Assembly: GCA_029448655.1 (NCBI GenBank)
Contig: JACCLO010000013.1
Span: 868,001-932,000 of the forward strand
Direction of reading: 5' to 3'
Origin: Wolfiporia cocos
Taxonomy: Eukaryota > Basidiomycota > Agaricomycetes > Polyporales > Phaeolaceae
DNA: 64,000 bases
Positions 31,994 through 40,700 of the stretch are shown here, piece by piece. How positions within the stretch are numbered: position 1 is the first letter of the stretch; each line of letters opens with the position of its first letter. The notes below the pieces were generated by a model, which made no database searches, was not told where the DNA came from, and saw nothing but the letters and a program-made list of their open reading frames with translations. Both the position numbers and the translations under genes were made by a program.

Positions 31994-34466
31994 CTAAGCA
32001 AAATCCTGTTCTTCTACGAGCCGTGCTAGGAGCTCAGGGTTCTTGGCTTTCAGGGCCCTAATTGCTGTGACCGCTCTGTTAGCGGTGATGTATTCAGTCT
32101 CTTCCTCAGAGACTTCTTCAATGCGAGCTTCTTGCTCGGCTTCTTCTTCTTCGGTCTTTCTAGTAGTCCGCCTAGGGCGGGCTGGCTTTCTTGGCCTCTT
32201 CGGGCAGTCTCGCGACATATGCCCTGGCTGATGACAGGTGAAACATTTTCCCTTCTTGATGTGATCGTCCCTTTCCTGGGTGGTCATTCGATCTACATCC
32301 ATCGCATTCGGATCTTTCGGTGCGGCTGTCTGTGGAGCACTAGTGCGTCCGTTATTCTGGTTCGAGGCTTGCCAAGCCTTTTTCTTGACAAACGGTTTAT
32401 CCCATTTCAAGAATATCTTGTACGTATTTTCATAGTACGAGGCAGCGGACTGCCATTCATCAATGGTCGCTGGTAGCGGCCGAACACTGATGATGTATCG
32501 GGTCGTATGTTCGGGTAACCCTTTCTCGAAGAGGGTTATGAGCAACGCGTTTCCGTCCGCGCTGTATCGATCGTACTGGGCCTTTCCGGCCAAGTTGTTG
32601 AATTCGGTGATATAATCATCGATGTCCTTCCTGTCCTGGGTTACGTCCAGGATTTTCTTCCGCGCCTTCTGTACCTCTTCGATGGCTCCGAAGGCTTTCT
32701 GGAAGTCTGCATCAAACTGTGCAAGTGTCACAAGAATTCTCCTAGTTTCCCTATATTTCTTACTATTTTTCCGGGAATTCTACGAATTATCTACAACTTT
32801 CTAGACCAATAACTAGCTTATCTGGTTCATAAATTAATGGTTACATACGTGCCGAATGATGGCCGCGTTATCTCCCGTAACGACGGTCTTATCTTATCAC
32901 TAGTAGTTACCATCAGTCACATGTCTAGTTCTAGCCAATCGGACATTCCGTCCGGAAGCAGTCAGCGTATAAACGTCAGCGGACCGGGCTTTGGTCACGC
33001 CCCGTCTTTGTAATGACAAGAGCGCAAAACGCCATTCGTGCGGCCTACGCTGCCTTCCTATATCCCGGTCTTGATCGGCATATGTATTTATCGTATATTA
33101 CTAAGTACTTAGGTATCTGGGGACTTATACATACGAATACAGACATTGGTATTATCTAATAAGCCTGTTAGGGGTCTTATTTATCATGTATATATACTGG
33201 ACTTGCTGAGCGCTATTGCCTCAGTTCTATTCATTGCATTCATACTATCGAGTAACACCCGTGTTGTATCCTGCTTAACAGCTACTACCTTTCGCCTAAC
33301 CAGCAAAACCCTCAAGTATAACTAGTAAGTTGTTATCTTGTGTTAGCAAGACTAGGCGGGAAGAATCGTTTCGTCTGGGGGTTCGTATAAACCCGGTGAT
33401 AATTCTGTTTCCATTGGCCCGTTTTCCCCTTGTTCAAAATATAAGAGAGGATAAAGATCACTCTCTGAACGTCGTTCTGGAATGACGTCTCGTACATCGT
33501 AAACCAGGAATTGCACTGGTTTATGAAGTTCTGCATGTCAGATCGTTCCCCGTCGAATATGTCTGGGGGATTGATCTTTATCATTGGGGGTCGGTAGTAC
33601 GGGTTCGGCGCCGGAGGTTGAGGCTGCGGCGCATTCGGTGGTGGAAGCCCTCCTGGGGGTCCTCCTCCTCCCGGGTATCCTCCACCTGGGTTTCCTGGGT
33701 TTCCTCCGGGGTTCCCTGGGTTCCCTCCAGGGTTTCCTCCTCCGGGGTTCGTGGGGGTTCCTCCTCCGAGTCCTCCAGGAGGGGGGGCATTCCCTCCCCC
33801 GAGTCCGAAGTTTCCTCCCAGTCCTCCTCCGCTTGTACCTGCGGAGGTTCGTCCAAATAGGCCTGAAGGCCATGTTCCTGGGTTTGTCGTTCCCATTCCT
33901 CCGCTTGGGCTAGTCCAAGACGGATTTCCTCCGCTACCCATTCCGGGTGCGTTCTGTGGGGGGTTTCCAAAGAGGTCTGTTCCTCCAGCAATAGGCCCAA
34001 TCCCACTCTGCGCAAAAGCAGATATAAATCCTGGAGGGTCCTGTCCTCCGGTCTGGCTGTTATCTGTTCCTGTAAAGTTTCCAGGATTTCTCCCATCATC
34101 TCCGATGCGCTCAATTCCTGCCATTCCTGTGGCGCCCGAAGGCTGATTCGTATTCCCATCGGCATCGAAGGTTCTGTTGATAGTTTCGGTTTCGTTTTCG
34201 GTCAACGTCGCGGTTGACATTGGAGGGATTTCTCCGAATCGTTCGAACGCTTCACGCGTTATTTCCCAAGCGGTCGTTCCTGCGGAGGGGTATACTTGTA
34301 CCCACTTCGATGCCCTATCTTCTCTGGGGATGACAACAATTCCTCCGCGGTTACGGAAGGCTCCAATGGTGTCAGTCCACTCGTATTGGTTGAGTTTGTA
34401 GACTCCCTGAATGTCCTCGGGCAAGAGTTCAATCAGTCGTGCTGGGAATTCTGGTCCAAATATCAT
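31994..34466 (-). pseudogene. gag: Gag of element 2, split by a solo LTR
   Basis: The N-terminal part (34466 to 33351) encodes an acidic head, a Thr/Asn/Gly-rich stretch and a striking Gly/Pro/Asn-rich low-complexity region (about residues 200-285), followed by the start of the capsid (PPDIFDGERSDMQNFI). The C-terminal part (32725 to 31994) continues the capsid (QFDADFQKAF), then a CCHC knuckle CFTCHQPGHMSRDC and a basic plus Glu-rich tail. The two parts are separated by a 620-bp solo LTR plus a 5-bp duplication. Subtracting 625 bp puts both in the same frame, so gag was intact before that insertion. In this copy the frame ends inside the LTR, so only a truncated Gag lacking the knuckle could be made. 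Confidence 0.9.
32726..33345 (+). repeat. Solo LTR (620 bp) inserted in gag of element 2, TSD GCAAG
   Basis: Starts TGTCACAAGAATTC and ends TTATCTTGTGTTA, where the last TTA probably derives from TCA. GCAAG flanks it at 32721-32725 and 33346-33350. TATA-like TATATATAC is near 33189. No other copy in the window, so it represents a further LTR family. Confidence 0.88.
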
Positions 34467-34500
34467 GTGCCCTTACACCGTGATAGGTGAGGGTGTGATA

Positions 34501-34511
34501 AGCTCGACCTT
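34501..34511 (-). promoter_or_regulatory. Self-priming primer-binding site of element 2
   Basis: Minus strand AAGGTCGAGCT, 1 nt inside the 5' LTR, is the exact reverse complement of the predicted RNA 5' end AGCTCGACCTT (34847-34837). The match is exactly 11 nt. No tRNA-type PBS is apparent. Confidence 0.8.
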
Positions 34512-34512
34512 C

Positions 34513-35220
34513 TGTTACGGGTCGAATACCCGTTCGTATATTCGAGTCGCGAATATAGATCATTCTTCTGCACGTAGGCACGTCGCCGTATGCAAGGCAA
34601 ATACTCGTTAGATGCCTTCAGGTCCTAAGTGAAGTCCTTAGGAGATCGGTTAATATCCAATACGCGTTAGAGGATATAATCTGTTCAAGTGCGAGTCGAA
34701 TAGAATATAAGACTCGCCTAAGTCCGAGAAGTCAGTGTGCACTCTGAGGACTTAGTCGTTCGGTTGCTCGAGTGAGAAATACTGAGCGTAGTTTCCTACG
34801 TTTGAGAACGAGTATAAGACTTCTTGTTTATACAACAAGGTCGAGCTGAAGAGCCTCGACAGTAGGTACATTAGTTTATATACTACGTTGGGTTTCAGGG
34901 GTCAAGTCCGTCCCAGATGTCACCGATACTATCTACGCTATAGTACCAAACGTTTGATAGGTATGTAGTGATATACCTGAGACGATAGATAGGAATGATG
35001 GCGGTTGAACGCCATCTATCAGCTAATAAACGATTAACATGAAACGGTGGCAGAGTTGGATCTGCCAAAGATGAAACGAGCCCTATAGACTAGTACAACT
35101 GGGGATGCGCCCAGTAAGATCATGAGTAGCCAGGGGGGCTGGTTGCGCAACAAGTCCCTGTATCGTATTTGCCCGGTGGTGAGTTCTGTCGATATTCGAA
35201 AAATCAAAATAACCGTAACA
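34513..35220 (-). repeat. 5' LTR of element 2
   Basis: On the minus strand it reads TGTTACGGTTATTTTG to CGACCCGTAACA. TATATAAA (34882-34875, minus) lies 35 nt upstream of AGCTCGACCTT (34847-34837), the predicted RNA start. Confidence 0.95.
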
Positions 35221-36337
35221 ATGTCCCAATGGTAAATTGATAAGTCTGAGGAGTACGCCTCAGACTTGTGAACCTTAAGTACATGCAACGCCATGCACCA
35301 CTACTTAGAAGACTACCCTGAAGCAGCACCTGCAACTACCACTCAGAATAGTCCTATGGAACACTTACATAATACACTACAATACTATATACCCTTGAGT
35401 ACCCAGTGGTAACTTAGGATCCCTATGTTATAATGCAACAGGTCATGTGATCGCTGCGTGCTATACCTCATGTCGCAGAATTAACTGTGACAGTACATAT
35501 TATGCTGGTAGGGGCGTTGGCACAGGCTGATTGGTCTAGCTATGGGGCTGGTATGGTATCAGAGTGTGGGGGCATCTGTGATGTATGTCCATGGCAATGT
35601 AGCAGGTTCAGCTTAGATCAGAGTGGGTTACCAATCTATCAGGCATGATCAGTGATTCTCATCAATTGGGGGTTCACCGGTAATGGTGGGGTTCTAAGTC
35701 CATCGATCGGGGTTCCTAGCATGATCGAGGACTGGCTGGTAATGGCCTTGGTGATGTAGGGTGATTGAGCATGATCAGCTGCAATTGGTGACATCGTAGG
35801 TACTGCCCATAGTTGGTGTTTCTCGTAGACTAGGGCTCTGTGGAGTTTAGGGCTGTCTGTAGGCCATAGTCCATATTGTACATAGTTTGTGCCGGTAATG
35901 GCATGTAGTCCATGCCAGCAATGGTGGTGGTTCGTGGAGATGGGAGGTGTTGGGGATGTTTGGTTGGGTGGACGTAGTCTGGTGGTTCTAGCCAGGAGTC
36001 TCAAGTGGTCTTGCCATGGTGCATCGAGTCAGGATGGTGCGAGCTGGTGATTGTTGGGCTGTCCAGACAGTGCATGGTTGGCTGGGTTAGGAGCACTGTC
36101 TGGTTCACCGTGCTCTGCCATACTTGTGTGGCTTTGTGACTGGGCTTTGGACCAGATGGTTGGACTGGTGGTCTGGAACTGGGGTTCTAGGCATGGCTGG
36201 TGATGCTGGTGGCTAGTGCCCATGATGGTTCATATGTAGGGCTTGGATCTAGCTTAGGCGTAAGGTTCCAGCTTTGGGGGTGCTCTCAATGATTGGAAAA
36301 GGTACTGTGCCTAAAGGTTTGAAATTGGCTTGTGACA

Positions 36338-36874
36338 GGATGGTGTGGCAGTGGGTAGTGCAGCTGCTTGTTTGGCTAGCCAGTCTGTGTGTTCATTACC
36401 CGGTATACCAATGTGACTCTGACACCAATGAAGGATGATAGTGTAATTAGGGTGAGCATCAAGGATAGCATCGATGTTATTGGCGAAAATGATGCTGTGG
36501 AGCTGGCTGTGATGTTTATGATGTGAATAAATGGTGGTGAGTGCACTCATGTTGTCCACAAAAAAATGAATCTTTGTGAGTGAGGGTGATCACATATGCC
36601 ATCAGTGAGGCAATGGGAAGCAGCTGCGAGAGCTGAAATTTCCGCATCATAGATGTTGGATTGGTGGCCAAGGCTGAAAAGTTGTTTGTGAGATGATGAC
36701 ATAGAGTGACAAGGTAGCTCACCCCGGAAAAGTGATGGTGGTGAATAATGGGTTTATTAGAGCCGTCTATGTATATGCAGAGTTGGTTAGATGTGGTAGC
36801 TGCATTATCGATGGTATGGCAGATATGGAGGACATATGTGTGTTTTGATTCCTTGGAAGCACTGGTCATTAGAA
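36338..36874 (-). pseudogene. LINE-like RNase H domain fragment, frameshifted
   Basis: Reading the minus strand, YIDGS, then IYDAEISALA, then FVDN and finally SHIGIPGNEHTDWLAKQAA give the four catalytic stations of an RNase H as found at the C-terminus of fungal non-LTR retrotransposons. The frame changes at a run of seven T (minus strand, 36550 region); eight T would keep it open. The right boundary is the LTR-B insertion at 36875. On the other side of that LTR (47905) the same element continues upstream with PWERSHKYGN-like sequence. The left boundary is the other LTR-B at 36337. Confidence 0.7.
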
Positions 36875-36928
36875 TGACACATGCTACAACCTAAGACACA
36901 CACCCGGGGGAAGGGGGCTCACACAAAG

Positions 36929-37311
36929 TGTCACGGGCAAAAGCTTTCCCTAGCGACAGTGAGGCCGATCCGATCCCCCGAGTCCCCAAGCCCAGCCAGG
37001 CCCGGATCGTACCTTGGAAGGAGCCAGACAACGTCTAGATAACGACACAGGGCCCGATTCCCACACGGCCACGATGACCATTACGTATTTGATATACTCT
37101 ATGCTTCTATGTTTCAGAGTCTGGCTTAGACCCCTACCTTAGCCTCGCACCAGACTCCCTAGTTACCATATATGGCCATTATAGTACAAATATGTACAAA
37201 CAGCCTACTAGTATAATAGCAGGCCTCGTTCAGCTGGTAACCCCAGTCTGAACTTGGCGTTCATCCACTTCGCTCCCCTCAGTTCGCTCTAAGGTTTTAG
37301 TGGCCTTGTCA
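36929..37311 (+). repeat. Solo LTR (383 bp), TSD CAAAG
   Basis: Starts TGTCACGGGCAAAAGC and ends AGTGGCCTTGTCA. CAAAG is exact at 36924-36928 and 37312-37316. Related to the solo LTR at 22853-24248 (shared start, CAGTCTGAACTTGG segment and end). Confidence 0.9.
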
Positions 37312-37358
37312 CAAAGGCGCCTTCCTGGTCCAGGGCATCTAAGGCTGAAGAGGCTAAG

Positions 37359-37731
37359 TGACACAAGCAACACTTCAAGCAACTACTCAGGGGATTGTTA
37401 CTCGCGTTTCAGCGCAATCCTAGTCTGAGGCTACTCAAGGCGTATAAGGCCAAGACGAGTCTGGGGTGCTACCCTGCTCATCGGCCAGTATATATGCTAT
37501 TCTACTGTTTGTACATTGTTTGGCTGCTGTATAGTTATTACGTAAGCTGAGAGTCCGATACTATGGTAAACCCTATAATGGGTGTAGGTACACGGCACAG
37601 AGTGTCCGGGGGGCTGATAGCACGTGGTAGGGTGTTCGGGGTCTTGCACGTGACTGCTTAGGCGCGCGCTTAGATAAGATAAGGGTTCTGGCTCTAGTCA
37701 CTAGCTAGGCGAAAGAAATCGGCTTGTGACA
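37359..37731 (-). repeat. 3' LTR of element 3
   Basis: 373 bp, one difference from the 5' LTR. The final codons and stop of pol lie inside its right edge. Confidence 0.95.
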
Positions 37732-40700
37732 GTACCCCCTCTTCTAGCTGCGTGTCCCCACGCCCAGCAATCACTTTGCAGAAGTTTTGGTCAATGTGAC
37801 ATGGGTGGTCATGGTCGTGCTTTTGACAGATGTGTGGATTCGCCATCTGTATGGTATACTGTACGGGATAGATCCAACCCGGGTTGTTGGGTATCGTGGA
37901 TTCTATGCATTGTCCCACTTGTATTCCATATTGAATTACACGATTTTTTGGATTGCAAAACCAGAAGTTCCTGGCGACGAGTTGTTTTGGGTAGATATAG
38001 AAGGGAATTTTCGCATCCTTCAGCAAGTCGATATCTACGTCATCGTGGATGATGAACTCGTTCGGGTTTTGTCTGAGTCCCATGGCAATGGCTTTCTTCT
38101 CGAAGTCCTCCCATTCCGGGTCCCATTCAGTGTGTCTGTTTTTCCACTGGTGGCCTGGAGCGGTTGGTCTTTCTTCGAAGTATTTGGTTACCAAATCCTG
38201 CCAGGGAGTCAATCCGCGTTTCCTTTCCCATGTCGTCGTCCCATCAGACCATTTAACTTCCAGCTCGACTCGCCCTCGGTCTTCCCTGGATGCGAGGATC
38301 CTGAGAGGCCTGCGAGCGTCATTGCTTTCCGTCCGTTCGTTGTGGTCCTGATTGGGGAAAGCCGGAGCATGATACGGTAGTAGTAGGACTTCGTTAAATA
38401 CGGGGTATATGCCTCGCATGTCTGCGGGCAAGTCCAGTTCGTATGCTCCATGTCCGACTTTCTTGGTGACTTTGTATGGACCGTACCGCTTTGAATCGAG
38501 TTTCTTCGTAGGGTTTCCCATGTTGATGTTTCGCCCATCGACCCAAACCATGTCCCCTTTGTTGTATTCGTGGGGGTTGGTTCGTTTTCGGTCGTAGTAT
38601 TCTTTCATACGAAGTTTGGCTTTCTCGAGATTCTTTGAAGCGGTTTGGCTGACCTCGTGCATGTGTTCGACCCAGTCCTTGGCTGTTCCCACCCCCTCTT
38701 CCAGCTCTGGTGCCTCCACGCCTGTAAATGGGTGGTATCCGTGAGTGAGGTAAAAGGGGCTGTAGCCCGTGCTACTATGTACATGACACTTGTACGCAAA
38801 TGCTGCTAGCGGGAGTAAGTCCGGCCAGTTGGTATGGGTGTCGTTAATAAATAATCGTAGGTACACCTCCAGTTCCTGGTTCATTCGCTCCGTCTGCCCG
38901 TCTGTCTGTGGGTGGAACGCGGTACTGGGGTTTCCCTCGATGCCTAATCTACGGTATACATCTTTGATGAAGTCCGATACAAACTGTGGTCCTCTGTCGC
39001 TAAATACTTTCTTTGGTAGTCCGTGTTGTGCGTATACTTTATCTACAAATATGTTGGCCCAACCTTCGGCAGTAAGCCTGGTTGTGGTTGGGACTGCGAT
39101 ATAGTCCTTGGATTTCATATCTACAACTACAATAATAGCGTCCCGACCCTTGGATACTGGGAGTCCCGTGATCATGTCGACGGAAATGTTCTCCCAGTTG
39201 TGTGTGGGTGTTGGATTCGGGTTCAGTGGTGCGGCTCTCTTCGAGCGGTCTGGCTTGGCTCTTTGGCACTTGATACATGCCTTGACGTACTGGCGGATGT
39301 CGTTTCGCATCTTTGGCCACCAGTATGATCGATGAACGGCGGTGTACGTGTTTTCAGTGCCGGGATGTCCTGCCGAGACCGTGTCGTGGAATGACGAAAT
39401 GATTTTTCCGATTAATTCCTCGTCTCTCGGAATGATCAACTTCCCCCTCCTGTAGCGTAGGCCGTCCTCGGCCGTTTCCACTGATCCTTCTACTACCTCC
39501 TTGTCGTAGAGAGCGGCTTCCGCTTTGACCCTCTCTTGTACCTCCTCGTGGGTGATCCCGTGAGGTAAGGTATAAAATGAGGATCTCAGCCTTTCTGCGC
39601 TGTCTTTGGCGAAGAGGTGCTCCTTCAAGACGATCTGTCCTTCGAGGTGATCCTTGTTGTCGTCGTGATCGCCTCTTCGGGATAGGCCGTCTGCCCTTCC
39701 ATTGGTCTTCCCGGGGATGTGCACGAGTTGTAGGTCGTACTCGGCGAGTTCCGTCATCCACCGGGCTTGTCGTGGATTAATCTTTTGTGGGGTCTTAAAG
39801 TATTCTAAATTCTTATGGTCCGTTAGTACTTCTACAGGGTGTTTTGCACCCATTACAAAATGCCGCCATTCGTCTAGGGCGCGCATTATGGCCAGTAGTT
39901 CGCGATCGTAAATCTCGTAGTTTCGTTCTGCCGGTAGTAGCGTCTTTGAGTGGTACCCTATGGGTTTCCAGATGCCGTCTTGGTTCTGCATGAGGCAGGC
40001 TCCAGTTGCGAAGTCTGAAGAGTCTGCTTCGATGCGGAATGGATCGTCATCGTTTGGTATCCCCAGTACAGGTGCTGTGACAAAGATATTTTTTAACTTG
40101 TCGAAGCATTCCTGTTCTGTCACGCCCCATTGCCATTCTCCATCTTTGGTTAGATTGATAAGGGGGCGTGCTACCGTTGAGAACTTGGGTATGAATCTCC
40201 GGTAGAAGTTGGCAAATCCTATGAAGGATTGTACTTCTTTCTTGTTCCGAGGTGCCGGCCATTCGGCTACTGCGGCGACCTTCGCGGGGTCCATACGGAT
40301 TTCCCCGTGAGAGATTATGTGCCCTAGGTACTCTACTTCGGATTTCTCGAACTCGCACTTTTCTGGTTTACAGGTCAGCTTATTTTGACGGAGAACCAAA
40401 AGAACCTTGCGCAGGATCTCTCTATGTTCTTTCTGGTTCTCCGTGAAAATAAGTATATCGTCCAAATACACAATGACCTTCCCCGTGAGGACTAGGTCCC
40501 TAAATATGTCGTTCATCAAGGTCTGGAACGTGCCTGGTGCGTTGCACATTCCGAAGAACATCACTAATGGCTCGTAGAGCCCCCTATTAGTGATGAAGGC
40601 GGCTTTTTCCTCGTCGCCTTCCTTGATTCGGACGTTGGTGTATCCCCAACGAATGTCCAATTTGGAAAAGTACTTAGCCCGTTTAAGCTTGTTAAGCAGC

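Larger units (their letters stand above)
26134..35220 (-). mobile_element. Ty3/gypsy retrotransposon 2 (chromodomain type), gag interrupted
   Basis: 708-bp LTRs (26134-26841, 34513-35220) differ at 9 positions by direct comparison. The target duplication ATGTC is exact (26129-26133, 35221-35225). Coding order on the minus strand is gag, pol (protease, dUTPase, RT, RNase H, integrase, chromodomain) and a downstream zinc-knuckle ORF. A foreign solo LTR (32726-33345) splits gag, so this copy cannot make normal Gag. A polypurine stretch (AGGGAGGGGCTGA on the minus strand) abuts the 3' LTR. Confidence 0.95.
26009..35492 (-). repeat. Solo LTR (about 392 bp) nested in LTR-B and split by element 2, TSD GTACA
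   Basis: Begins TGACCCAGGAATCC and ends TTAACTGTGACA. GTACA lies at 26004-26008 and 35493-35497. The other LTR-B copy (45605-45640) runs straight across this point without the extra sequence, confirming the insertion. Own sequence is 26009-26133 plus 35226-35492. Orientation is tentative. Confidence 0.78.
25854..36337 (-). repeat. Solo LTR, family LTR-B, split by nested insertions
   Basis: Left end TGACACACACTACAACC and right end TTGGCTTGTGACA match the LTR-B copies at 36875-47904 and 18477-19537. Own sequence is 25854-26008 plus 35498-36337 (about 995 bp). Flanks GGGTG (25849-25853) and GGATG (36338-36342) differ by one base and are a plausible aged target duplication. GCCGGTAATGGC occurs at 35891-35902. 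Confidence 0.75.
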
